This document shows, in pieces, positions 21,797 through 30,038 of a DNA stretch of 43,820 nucleotides (its first letter is position 1; each line of letters starts with the position of its first letter). Below the pieces are notes generated by a model. It ran no database searches and was not told where the DNA came from. It saw only the letters and a program-made list of their open reading frames with translations. The stretch spans positions 1 through 43,820 of the forward strand of contig JAIQGC010000035.1 in NCBI GenBank assembly GCA_020072805.1, given 5' to 3'. The position numbers and the translations under genes were made by a program. The DNA comes from Terriglobia bacterium. GTDB taxonomy: Bacteria; Acidobacteriota; Terriglobia; Acidiferrales; UBA7541.

Positions 21797-24700
21797 TTAG
21801 AACGTGAGCCGCAGAGCGAACTGCGCCTGCCGCGGATCGCCCACGCCCACGCGCAGAAAGCCGTTGAAGTCGAACAGGGCCGGCGTGGTCAGCGGGTTCA
21901 CGTTGTTCTTGTTGTTGAAGGTGTTGAACATCTCAAAGACCGGAATGAGCTGCATGCGCTCGTTGATGTGGAAGGGCCGTTCGATGCGCCAGTCCATGGA
22001 GAAGAAGGCATTGTCCTTGCGCAGAGTGTTGCGGCCCAGGTCCACGCCGTTCTGCACGCGGGTTTCGGGAGTGATGGGTTGTGCCGAATGGCCCTGCATG
22101 CGGATGTTGCCGGTGAAGCCCTTGGGCAGTTCGAAGTAGGTGTAGAAGTTGACGCGGTGGCGCTGATCGCGGTCCGAAAGTCCGTAATCCTTGGACAGGT
22201 CGAAGCGGTTGAAAGTGCGGTCGGTGAAGGGGTCGCGCTCGTTGGAGTCGTCGTCCATGTCCTTCGAGACGGTGTAGTTGGCCTCCATCTGCCACTTCTG
22301 GCTGAAGCGCTTGCGGACTCCGAAGGTGACCCCGCGATAGAGCGATTTGCCGGCGCTGGAGGTGATGAAGACATCACCGAGGTACGGGCCATAGAGGCCC
22401 GGGCCGGTGTAGATGACGGTATCTCCGTTGACGGGCATCACGGTCGGACCAGAGCCGTTGTTGGCGTTGTAGAAGCGGGTCATGTGCACGCCCTTGGAAA
22501 GGGTGAAGTCGGCATAGACGGCGACGTTGTGGCCGAGGTCCTGCTCATAACCCACATTGGTCGTGTAAATGCGCGGGTTCTCGTAGTCCTTGCTGAAGGC
22601 GCGGATTCCGGTAAAGCAGGGGAATGGATTGGAGATGCACGAAGAGATCCCCGGAACCACGGGGAAGGGATTGGGCCAGACGGGCCCGCCGCCGAAGGCG
22701 GATACGGTGTAGATGGTGCTCTGTTGTACCCCGTTGGTGGTGATGGAACCCACCTGGCTCAGCATGTTCTGGCGGCCGTAGTATACGCCCCAACTGGCGC
22801 GCAGGACCGACTTGTGGCGATTGGCGACATCCCAGGCAAGGCCCAGGCGCGGCTGGAGTTCTTTCTTCGGGCTGTGCTCGGTGCCGTCGGTGGGGAATCC
22901 GGGGGTGCTCAGGAACATGGCGTAAGCCGTCTGTGATGGAGGGACCACAGTGTTCGGGAATATCTGGGCTTCCCAGCGCAGGCCGTAGTTCAAGGTCAAA
23001 CCGGGCCGGACCTGCCAGCTGTCCTGGGCGAAGAGGCCATAGTCTTCGTTCTTGATGCGCGAAGCGCCCGGAGCAGGAACATTGGGAAGTCCGGTGGGAA
23101 CACCGTCCTGCAAGAAAAAGATCAGCGGTCCTCCCGTGAAGGCAGAAGCGTCAGGACAGAGACCTGCCACGACCAGCGAGATGTCCGTATAGGCCCCGCT
23201 CGCGCACTCCGCCGCCGTTGGACCGAAGCCCGCACCGAGGGCCGCGGGGGAGGCATAGTGCAGGAAGCTCACAGGGCTGTCGAAGATGTAGCGGCCGGTG
23301 AAGAACCCGCGGAAGACCTGGTCATTGAGGGTGTGCAGCCATTCGCCGCCCACCTTGAATGTATGCTTGCCGTGGACGACGGATATGCTGTCGCGAATCT
23401 GCGTGCGCCAGATGGTTTCGTCCACGTTGGGATTGAGGAAGAACGGCGAGCCGAAGCGGAAGGTCGGCCCAAAGCCCATGGCCGTATCCGCGGGGATGTT
23501 GGAAGGCACCGCGGAGCGCGGGCGGATTTCGCGGGTGTAGCTGAAGTGGGCGACATTGATCATGGTCGGAGAGATGGTCGTGGACAAGTCCCCGTTCAAC
23601 GTATGGACTTTGGACGGACCCTCGATTCCATTGGCGGAATTGCCGTAGGTGCCCACGTCGAAGGTCTGATTGGTGTTCTTGGAATAGTCAAAGTTATAGG
23701 AGACAAAGAGCTGGGTTTTTTGCGACATATTCCAGTCGATGCGCCCAAGCAGGGCGGAGTTGCGCACCGGATGCTCGACGGGCAGTCCGTCATTCTGCCC
23801 CACGGAACTCTGCAGGAAATTGAGCAGGGCCAAGCGCTGGCATTCGGGGAAGGCTCCGATCTGCGCATCGGTGATGTTGGAATTGAAGACCGGGTTCGAA
23901 ACCGGGCAGGGCGTCGCATCAATGGGCGCGCTGAGGTTGTCGCGGGTCAGAGTTTCGCGGACGTGCTCAAAGGCGCCGGCGAACCACATTTTGTCCTTCC
24001 TGATGGGGCCGCGCAGCGTGCCGCCGAGCTGCTCACGGTGGAATCCGTTGAGGGGCTTGCCATCGGACGTATTGGAGGTGAGTGCCTTGAGCCGCTGGAA
24101 ATAGAAGGCGCTGCCGTGCACTTCGTTGGTTCCGGACTTGGTGATGACGTTGACCACGCCCCCGGCCGTGCGCCCGTATTCGGCGTTGGCGCCGGAAGCC
24201 ACCACCTGGAACTCCTTGACCGCGTCCAGGGTGATATCAATGGCCGCGCGCTGCCCGCCCATCTGCTCGCCGAAGAAACCATTGTTGTAATCGCCGCCAT
24301 CCAGGCTGATGTTGTTAAAGACGCCGCGCTGACCGTTGAAGTTGATTTCGTCACCGTCGGGTCCCTGCACCACGCTGACACCGGGGGTGAGGGTGAGCAG
24401 GTCTTCAAACTTGCGTCCAAGCACGGGGGTCTGTGAGATGGAAAGCTCGTTGAGCGTGGACGAGGATTCGGTCTTGGTGAGTTCCACCAGGGGCACTTCG
24501 GACACCACCACGCGCTCGGAAACCGCGGAGATTTTCAGAGAGATGGACAGGCTGATCTGCTGCCCGACGGTCAGGTTGATGTTCTGCTGCTCGACGATGG
24601 AAAAGCCCTGCTTGGTCACGGTGAGGGTGTAGCGGCCCGGGGGCAGGTTTAAAAATGCGAAATGGCCGTCGGAGGAAGTCTTTTCCGAGCGAGTCACGTT

Positions 24701-24868
24701 GGTATCCAGATTGCGAATCTCCGCGCTGGCGTCGGGAATGCTGCCGCCTTTTTCGTCGGTGACGTCGCCCTGCACGGTTCCGGTGGTGATTAACGACTGG
24801 CTCCAGCTGTTTGTGGCACACAACAACGCAAATGACAGCACAAAAAAAGCACACAGAATTTTTCTCAT
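21797..24868 (-). CDS. TonB-dependent outer-membrane receptor with carboxypeptidase-regulatory-like domain (Oar type)
   Basis: A 1023-residue receptor. The signal peptide is about 1-23 (ILCAFFVLSFALLCATNSWSQ). An Ig-like CarboxypepD_reg domain spans about 30-110 (GTVQGDVTDEKGGSIPDASAEI... LPPGRYTLTVTKQGF). ERVVVSEVPLVEL near 120 may be a TonB-box-like strand. The plug covers about 130-245 (LLTLTPGVSVVQG, NNISLDGGDYN, GRTAGGVVNVITKSGTNEVHGSAF). The rest is a beta barrel ending in an aromatic strand (AQFALRLTF), as outer-membrane proteins do. Such receptors take up large substrates such as oligosaccharides or peptides; the ligand is unknown. AGGGGAAAA lies just before the ATG. It is monocistronic, with a terminator behind it. 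Confidence 0.93.
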   Translation of the reverse strand: MRKILCAFFVLSFALLCATNSWSQSLITTGTVQGDVTDEKGGSIPDASAEIRNLDTNVTRSEKTSSDGHFAFLNLPPGRYTLTVTKQGFSIVEQQNINLTVGQQISLSISLKISAVSERVVVSEVPLVELTKTESSSTLNELSISQTPVLGRKFEDLLTLTPGVSVVQGPDGDEINFNGQRGVFNNISLDGGDYNNGFFGEQMGGQRAAIDITLDAVKEFQVVASGANAEYGRTAGGVVNVITKSGTNEVHGSAFYFQRLKALTSNTSDGKPLNGFHREQLGGTLRGPIRKDKMWFAGAFEHVRETLTRDNLSAPIDATPCPVSNPVFNSNITDAQIGAFPECQRLALLNFLQSSVGQNDGLPVEHPVRNSALLGRIDWNMSQKTQLFVSYNFDYSKNTNQTFDVGTYGNSANGIEGPSKVHTLNGDLSTTISPTMINVAHFSYTREIRPRSAVPSNIPADTAMGFGPTFRFGSPFFLNPNVDETIWRTQIRDSISVVHGKHTFKVGGEWLHTLNDQVFRGFFTGRYIFDSPVSFLHYASPAALGAGFGPTAAECASGAYTDISLVVAGLCPDASAFTGGPLIFFLQDGVPTGLPNVPAPGASRIKNEDYGLFAQDSWQVRPGLTLNYGLRWEAQIFPNTVVPPSQTAYAMFLSTPGFPTDGTEHSPKKELQPRLGLAWDVANRHKSVLRASWGVYYGRQNMLSQVGSITTNGVQQSTIYTVSAFGGGPVWPNPFPVVPGISSCISNPFPCFTGIRAFSKDYENPRIYTTNVGYEQDLGHNVAVYADFTLSKGVHMTRFYNANNGSGPTVMPVNGDTVIYTGPGLYGPYLGDVFITSSAGKSLYRGVTFGVRKRFSQKWQMEANYTVSKDMDDDSNERDPFTDRTFNRFDLSKDYGLSDRDQRHRVNFYTYFELPKGFTGNIRMQGHSAQPITPETRVQNGVDLGRNTLRKDNAFFSMDWRIERPFHINERMQLIPVFEMFNTFNNKNNVNPLTTPALFDFNGFLRVGVGDPRQAQFALRLTF

Positions 24869-24903
24869 TTTTTCCCCTCTCGATTTCCCCTACCCCTGGG
24901 GCG

Positions 24904-24942
24904 GCGGAAGTGAGGTGCCCAAGTTACCCGGGTTACTTCCGC
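24904..24942. promoter_or_regulatory. Nested palindromes upstream of the TonB receptor
   Basis: GCGGAAGT (24904-24911) / ACTTCCGC (24935-24942) is a perfect 8-bp inverted repeat. It encloses an 18-bp near-palindrome AAGTTACCC|GGGTTACTT (24921-24938, one mismatched pair). It lies 36-74 nt before the receptor ATG and could be an operator or a 5'-UTR hairpin. Confidence 0.45.
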
Positions 24943-25044
24943 AGCATTAGCTGGGTGAGTTTAGGTCAGGTAATAAGAAAAGAGCAAGATTAAAGCTGTG
25001 GAAAAAATGAGGATTTAGGAAGAAAGGGTCCCGTGGCAAGCCGG

Positions 25045-25581
25045 TCAGCGCGGCGCGCCCATCCACGGCAGGCCGTCATCGCGGCCGAATTCGACATCGG
25101 AAAACTTGGCGGCCACGCCAAACCACCCGGGTATGGGGGAAGGCTCGACTCTGCGCACCAAGGCCTGGGAAACGACGGTGACGTTGCCGAGTCCCATGGG
25201 GCGGCTGACCAGGACGATTTCCAGTTCGATCATGGCGCCCACGGCGATATCGCGCGGGGAGAGGAAAAAGACGCCCGTGGAGCTGATGTCCCGTGTGACC
25301 AGGGACACCGGAAAATCTTCCTGGCGGCCATCCACGCTCTTCAGGCGCAGAGGCAGCTTCAGGGAAGCGCGGGGATATTCGCGCTGCTCGGGGAAGACGC
25401 CGACGGCGTGCGTGGGCACGCGGACAAAGCGCCGCGGCCCGCTCTGCGGCATCAGCGGGCGCACTTTCAGTTGCGGCTGCCAGCCGGTCATGGCCGGCGC
25501 GAGTCCCTGCTTTTTCTCTTCCGCGGCTTCAGCGACCGGCGGAGGCAGCTTCAATGGATTTAGCTTTTTAACGACGCTCAT
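25045..25581 (-). CDS. PilZ-domain protein
   Basis: A 178-residue cytoplasmic protein from the internal start MSVVKKLN (25581); the open frame extends to 25677 but lacks support. The C-terminal PilZ domain (about 80-170) carries the c-di-GMP signature: REYPRASLKLPLRL (RxxxR-type loop) and, about 25 residues later, TRDISSTGVFF (D/NxSxxG). The N-terminal 75 residues are Pro/Lys-rich and poorly conserved. PilZ proteins read c-di-GMP to steer motility or exopolysaccharide; the partner is unknown. Divergent from the DMT transporter gene. Confidence 0.8.
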   Translation of the reverse strand: MSVVKKLNPLKLPPPVAEAAEEKKQGLAPAMTGWQPQLKVRPLMPQSGPRRFVRVPTHAVGVFPEQREYPRASLKLPLRLKSVDGRQEDFPVSLVTRDISSTGVFFLSPRDIAVGAMIELEIVLVSRPMGLGNVTVVSQALVRRVEPSPIPGWFGVAAKFSDVEFGRDDGLPWMGAPR

Positions 25582-25724
25582 TGCAGTCCCAAAGACGCCC
25601 ACAGCCCGCATCCAAATCCCACGGCAAAAACCAGAGGAGCGGGTGGCTAAGATGACATCCGCAAGGGTTATCGTCAATCGGGGGAAAACAGGCGAAGTGC
25701 CCTAAATTCAAATACTTGGTCCTA

Positions 25725-25747
25725 GTACCGGAACGAATGGCCGGTAC
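25725..25747. promoter_or_regulatory. Inverted repeat between divergent pilZ-type and eamA genes
   Basis: GTACCGG (25725-25731) / CCGGTAC (25741-25747), a perfect 7-bp inverted repeat with a 9-bp spacer, in the gap between two divergent genes. A candidate operator; no regulator is encoded next to it. Confidence 0.35.
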
Positions 25748-25823
25748 CTTTGTTCCTTCATCCAATATGGCGCTGGACAGCCGTGCGGGGAATGCCTAAC
25801 TTCTATGCCAGGCAAAAAAATTC

Positions 25824-26819
25824 ATGTCCAACACAGCGTCCACGACGGCTTCCCCGCCGGCTAAATCCGCGCCAGTGCATGGAGGCGACAGTTCCGCCGG
25901 GGTGCTGGTGGCCTTCGCGGCGATTTATCTGGTGTGGGGCTCGACGTATTTCTTCATCCGCATCGGGCTCGAATCTTTCCCTCCGCTGATTCTCGCCGGG
26001 CTGCGCCATCTGCTCACGGGGTTGATCCTCTATCCGATTCTGCGCTGGAAGACGGGGATTCGCCCCTCCGCCGAGCACTGGAAGGCAGCGGCCATCACCG
26101 GATGCCTGCTGCTGTTCGTGGGCAACGGCGGGGTATGCTGGGCGGAGCAGACGGCGCCTTCGGGGATTACCGCGCTGCTGGTGGCCACGGTGTCGCTCTG
26201 GCTGGTACTGATCGAATGGCTGCGGCCGGGAGGCACGCGGCCGCGAATGCAGGTCAGCGCGGGGCTGCTGCTGGGATTTGCGGGGCTGGTGCTGCTGATT
26301 GGTCCGGCGCATCTGGCGGGAGCGGAGCGCGTGCCGCTGGCGGGTGCGGGCGTGCTGATTTTCGCCTCGTTCTGCTGGGCGCTGGGCTCGGTGTACTCGA
26401 AGCACAGCGCGCATCCCGTCTCGCCTCTGCTGGGAGTGGCTATGCAGAGCTTTGCCGGAGGAGTGGCCCTGTGCCTCGGCGGCTTCTTCCTGGGGGAATG
26501 GAGGACGCTGCATGCGGCCACGATCACGCCGCGCGCGCTGGTGGCGCTTGGCTATATCATCGTTTTCGGGTCGGGCATCGGCTTTACCGCTTATCTTTAC
26601 CTGCTGAAGAAGACCTCGGCGTCGCGCGTGGGCACCTACGCCTTCGTCAATCCCGTGGTGGCCCTCTTTCTGGGATGGAGCTTCGCCGGCGAAGTGGTGA
26701 CCCTGCGCACGTGGCTCGCCGCGGGAATCATCCTCACCGCGGTTATCCTGGTGATCAGCGCCACCGGAAGGGTTCCCGGCCATCAGGAGGACGCCATCCC
26801 CACGCCGGGCGAAGCCTGA
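25824..26819 (+). CDS. EamA/DMT-superfamily transporter (YedA-like)
   Basis: A 331-residue inner-membrane protein with two EamA repeats and ten predicted helices. The first repeat starts VLVAFAAIYLVWGSTYFFIRIGLESFPPLILAGLRHL (about 27-65), with the WGSTYF motif usual in this group. The second begins near residue 170 (GAGVLIFASFCWALGSVYSKH). A loop NGGVCWAEQTAPSGITALLVAT is typical of YedA-like exporters of small metabolites. The N-terminal 25 residues are polar and cytoplasmic. Direction and substrate cannot be read from the sequence. Confidence 0.88.
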   Translation: MSNTASTTASPPAKSAPVHGGDSSAGVLVAFAAIYLVWGSTYFFIRIGLESFPPLILAGLRHLLTGLILYPILRWKTGIRPSAEHWKAAAITGCLLLFVGNGGVCWAEQTAPSGITALLVATVSLWLVLIEWLRPGGTRPRMQVSAGLLLGFAGLVLLIGPAHLAGAERVPLAGAGVLIFASFCWALGSVYSKHSAHPVSPLLGVAMQSFAGGVALCLGGFFLGEWRTLHAATITPRALVALGYIIVFGSGIGFTAYLYLLKKTSASRVGTYAFVNPVVALFLGWSFAGEVVTLRTWLAAGIILTAVILVISATGRVPGHQEDAIPTPGEA

Positions 26820-26901
26820 TTTTTTTGCATTTTACTTTTTTACTTTGGCGCACGTTTGCGGATAGATTTCTCGCGGCGCATGCGCTACTTTGACCCTGCC
26901 C

Positions 26902-27975
26902 ATGAAACAGAGTGCTTCCAATCCATCCGCCAGCCGCTCCACGGAACAATTGTGGCACGCGGTGCTGCGCCGCGACGCACGCTGGGACGGCCGCTTCGTT
27001 CTGGCGGTTTTGAGCACGGGCATTTACTGCCGCCCCTCCTGCCCCGCGCGGAGACCGCTGCGCCGCAACGTGAGATTTTTCACGCGGCCGGAGGAAGCCG
27101 AACGCGCCGGCTTCCGTTCCTGCCTGCGCTGCCGTCCCAAGGAGGTCCACGGCGCGGCCGCACTGGTGGAGCGAGCGGCGCGCCATCTGGCCCGGCACGC
27201 GGGCGGGGACGAGGAAAAACTTTCCGAACTGGCCGCGGCCCTGGGCACGAGCGCGGGTGCGCTGCGCCGGGCCTTCCGCAGCGCCACGGGGCTGGCGCCG
27301 CGCGAATTTGCCGCGGCGGCGCGCGTGGCGCACTTCAAGAAAGAATTGCGCGCGGGGAAAAGCGTGACCGAGGCGCTCTATGCGTGCGGCTACGGTTCGC
27401 CGAGCCGCGTCTATGAACGCAGCAACGCGCATCTGGGAATGACGCCGGCGGCCTACCGCCGCGGAGGAGCAACAATGAAAATACGTTATGCGATTGCCGA
27501 TTCGACTCTCGGAAAAGTGCTCATCGGCTCGACCGAGCGGGGAATCTCCGCCGTCTATCTGGGCGCAGAGGAAAAGAAGCTGCGCGGAGAGCTGCGCAAG
27601 GAATACCCGCGCGCGGAGATCTTTCCCGGAAACGATACCTTTTCAAAGTGGGTGCGGGAGATTGTCGAACGCATCGCCGGCCGCCCGCCGCGCCTGGATC
27701 TGCCGCTGGACGTGCAGGCCACGGCGTTTCAGCGGCGCGTGTGGCAGGAATTGCAGAAGATTCCCTTCGGCGCGACGCGCACCTATACGCAGATTGCGCG
27801 GCAACTGGGTAAGCCCAGGGCGGTGCGCGCGGTGGCGCGGGCCTGCGCCACCAACCCGGTTTCCATCGTGGTGCCCTGCCACCGGGTGATCCGCGCGGAC
27901 GGGAGCCTGGCCGGATACCGGTGGGGCCTCGAACGCAAGCAGAAATTACTGGCGAGGGAAAAAGAAGCGGGCTGA
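26902..27975 (+). CDS. ada: Bifunctional Ada: methylphosphotriester sensor, AraC-type regulator and O6-methylguanine-DNA methyltransferase
   Basis: A 357-residue full-length Ada. The N-terminal zinc domain has Cys43, Cys47, Cys74 and Cys77 with the spacing of E. coli Ada (C-x3-C-x26-C-x2-C), in GIYCRPSCPARRPLRRNVRFF; one of them accepts methyl from DNA phosphotriesters. An AraC-type helix-turn-helix follows (about 90-185: LSELAAALGTSAGALRRAFRSATGLAPREF). The C-terminal methyltransferase has the acceptor Cys326 in VVPCHRVIRADGSLAGYRWGLERK. So it should repair and also activate its own alkylation response. ATG 26902 is preferred to TTG 26890. It follows the DMT gene after 82 nt. Confidence 0.95.
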   Translation: MKQSASNPSASRSTEQLWHAVLRRDARWDGRFVLAVLSTGIYCRPSCPARRPLRRNVRFFTRPEEAERAGFRSCLRCRPKEVHGAAALVERAARHLARHAGGDEEKLSELAAALGTSAGALRRAFRSATGLAPREFAAAARVAHFKKELRAGKSVTEALYACGYGSPSRVYERSNAHLGMTPAAYRRGGATMKIRYAIADSTLGKVLIGSTERGISAVYLGAEEKKLRGELRKEYPRAEIFPGNDTFSKWVREIVERIAGRPPRLDLPLDVQATAFQRRVWQELQKIPFGATRTYTQIARQLGKPRAVRAVARACATNPVSIVVPCHRVIRADGSLAGYRWGLERKQKLLAREKEAG

Positions 27976-28003
27976 ATCTCGCGGGCGGGCGAGAGGAAAA
28001 AAA

Positions 28004-28729
28004 TCAGCCGCGGGGCTTGATCAGGGTCACGTCTTTGGGCCAGTTGGGCTTGAAGCGGGATTCGTGGATTTTCAGGTTCAGGGCGATATTCTTGTAGTGA
28101 AAGATGAAAAAGTCGCCGGAGCCGGTTTCGAAGAATTTTTGCTGCACGGGAATCCAGGAAGCCTGGTCAATCCACATCTGAATCTTGGAAATCTGCGCGC
28201 GGACTTTATCGGACTTGGGCGTGAGCTCGATCAGGACGATTTTGCGGTTGTCCAGCGTTTCCTCGCCCAGCACGGTCAGCAGATAGCCCTTTTTCAGGTC
28301 TTCGCCGCGGGTTCCGAATCCCAGGCGAACATACTGGTCCACCAGCGAGCGGTTTTTCCCCAGATCGTATTCCTCAACGCGCTTGATCTTGGGCGTGTAG
28401 ACGAACAGAGAGTCGCCGTTGCGCAATATGGTGCGCGGGTCCGGCTGCAGAATCTCGATGCGCATTTTGTCGTCCTTGCGCACCAGGATGTGCCCGGTCT
28501 CGAGAGAGGTGTCCTTCACCACGTCGGTGTATTTGCTGTGTTCCAGGTCGGCGGTGAGCGTGCGGAACTCCCCCGCGGCGCGGTCCATCTGCTTGAGGAC
28601 GGCGTCCACCGTCCAGCGCGGCTGGTCCTGCGCGGCGCGCGCCGGGAGCGAACCGCCTGGCAAAGCGGCCAGCAGCGGCAAAATCAGGAAAAGAGTCCGT
28701 CGGTCAAGTTTCAAGAGGTTCCTTTGCAT
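28004..28729 (-). CDS. LolA-family outer-membrane lipoprotein carrier-like protein
   Basis: A 241-residue exported protein. The signal peptide lies around residues 7-32 (LDRRTLFLILPLLAALPGGSLPARA, then AQDQ). The mature part has the LolA pattern: WTVDAVLKQMDRAAGEFRTLTADLEHSKYTD, SLETGHILVRKDDKMRIEI, SLFVYTPKIKRVEEYDLGKN, and IVLIELTPKSDKVRAQISKIQMWIDQASWIPVQQKFFE near 155-195. LolA ferries lipoproteins across the periplasm. Start 28729 has GGCGGAAAG just upstream. A TATACT hexamer lies 45 nt before the ATG (28775-28780 on the plus strand), so it may have its own promoter as well as being the last gene of the Lol-like cluster. Confidence 0.75.
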   Translation of the reverse strand: MQRNLLKLDRRTLFLILPLLAALPGGSLPARAAQDQPRWTVDAVLKQMDRAAGEFRTLTADLEHSKYTDVVKDTSLETGHILVRKDDKMRIEILQPDPRTILRNGDSLFVYTPKIKRVEEYDLGKNRSLVDQYVRLGFGTRGEDLKKGYLLTVLGEETLDNRKIVLIELTPKSDKVRAQISKIQMWIDQASWIPVQQKFFETGSGDFFIFHYKNIALNLKIHESRFKPNWPKDVTLIKPRG

Positions 28730-28863
28730 CTTTCCGCCCCAGGACGGCGGATGCGCCGGTGGGCATGCTAACACAGTATAAATCACCCTTAATAGAAGAT
28801 GCGCGGGAGTTCCAGGGCGTTACCCCGGATGGCGCCCTGCGCGCAAAGAGGGAAGGCGCGAAG

Positions 28864-29250
28864 CTAGGGTTGAATCTGCACCTCGTAGCTGTTGACCGTG
28901 CCCTGGTCGTCGAGCACCGGCTTGATGCTCAGAATCTTGAAGCCCTTGCCGCTCAATTCCGGCACGGTGCGCTGCAGGGCCTTGTGCAGATCGTTGGCCA
29001 GTTCAGGGCGCATCGGCGGGGCGATCACCCGGGCATCCACGCGGTAGGTGCGGCGGCCGCCGTCCTCGGAGACCAGAACAACCTGTGCGCCGGAGGAGGG
29101 CAGGCCGGCCGAGGGCTGATCCTGAAACCATCCGCGGGGCGTGGCCAGCACGAAGATAAGAATGGCCACGACGGCCAAGTCGTACTGCCAGGCGCCGCGG
29201 TCGTAGGACCAGAACAGCATGTGCTTGACGATGTTGGCCAGGGCGCGCAT
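28864..29250 (-). CDS. Small one-pass membrane protein of unknown function in the Lol-like cluster
   Basis: A 128-residue protein. An N-terminal amphipathic stretch (MRALANIVKHMLFWSYDRG) is followed by one membrane segment (about 21-40, QYDLAVVAILIFVLATPRGWF). The remainder, a soluble domain of about 85 residues (VVLVSEDGGRRTYRVDARVIAPP... LHKALQRTVPELSGKGFKILSIKPVLDDQG), is presumably periplasmic. I recognise no family. It starts 1 nt after the stop of the ATPase gene, so translation is coupled and it may be a partner of the ABC transporter. Confidence 0.7.
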   Translation of the reverse strand: MRALANIVKHMLFWSYDRGAWQYDLAVVAILIFVLATPRGWFQDQPSAGLPSSGAQVVLVSEDGGRRTYRVDARVIAPPMRPELANDLHKALQRTVPELSGKGFKILSIKPVLDDQGTVNSYEVQIQP

Positions 29251-29251
29251 T

Positions 29252-29941
29252 TCAATCCGTGGGCACTCCGTCGACGATCACCCCATCGCGCATGTGCACG
29301 ATGCGATCGAAGTATGCGGCGGCTTCCGGATTGTGGGTGATCATGACGATGGTCTGGCCCATGTCCTTGTTCAACTGGCGGAGCATGGCCAGGACGATTT
29401 CGGAATTCTTAGTGTCGAGATTGCCCGTGGGCTCGTCCGCCAGCAGGATTTTCGGCTCGTTGATGATGGCCCGGGCGATGGCCACGCGCTGCTGTTCGCC
29501 GCCGGAAAGCTCCGAAGGCTTGTGCTTGAGTCGGCCTTCGAGGCCGAGCATCTTGGTGACCACGTCGAAACGGTGCGGGTCGAAGCCGTCCCCGTGCAGA
29601 TGCTGCGCGATGGCAATATTGCCCTCGGCACTGAGCGTGGGAAGAAGATTAAAGCGCTGGAAGACGAAGCCGATTTTGTGCCGGCGCAGTTTAGTGCGCT
29701 CCGCGTCGCTCATGGTCGAAAGGTCGTTGCCGTCCACCAGCACGCGCCCGCGGCTGGCCTGCGCCAGTCCGCCGATAAGATAAAGCAGCGAGGACTTTCC
29801 GCAGCCCGATGGCCCCATGATGGCCAGAGATTCGCCGGGCAGAACCGCGAGGTTCACCCCGCGCAGCGCCGGAACATCCACCTTGCCGGCGTGGTAGAGT
29901 TTCCAGAGATTCTCGGTCTTCAGGATGGGTTCCAAGCTCAT
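29252..29941 (-). CDS. ABC transporter ATP-binding protein, LolD/MacB type
   Basis: A 229-residue ATPase from MSLEPILK (29941); an upstream ATG at 29998 is also open with an AGGAG site at 11 nt, so the start is uncertain. Walker A is [13 protein letters not shown] (near residue 45), the Q-loop [17 protein letters not shown] near 90, the signature [15 protein letters not shown] near 140, Walker [13 protein letters not shown] near 160, and the switch His in MITHNPEAA near 195. The GNLD after Walker B is typical of the LolD/FtsE/MacB group, which powers mechanotransmission rather than classical import. The partner permease is just upstream. Confidence 0.93.
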   Translation of the reverse strand: MSLEPILKTENLWKLYHAGKVDVPALRGVNLAVLPGESLAIMGPSGCGKSSLLYLIGGLAQASRGRVLVDGNDLSTMSDAERTKLRRHKIGFVFQRFNLLPTLSAEGNIAIAQHLHGDGFDPHRFDVVTKMLGLEGRLKHKPSELSGGEQQRVAIARAIINEPKILLADEPTGNLDTKNSEIVLAMLRQLNKDMGQTIVMITHNPEAAAYFDRIVHMRDGVIVDGVPTD

Positions 29942-30038
29942 GGGTCCTGGGATTCTCTCCGTCTCGGGAAGAGTTTGTATTGTATCCGTGAATTGCATCC
30001 CTGCCTAGTCTCCTGCCCGAGTTCCGCTTCGTGGCCTC

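Noticed and set aside
25582-25677. N-terminal extension of the PilZ protein to 25677.
   Set aside because: No ribosome site and atypical residues; the internal ATG at 25581 gives a normal soluble N terminus.
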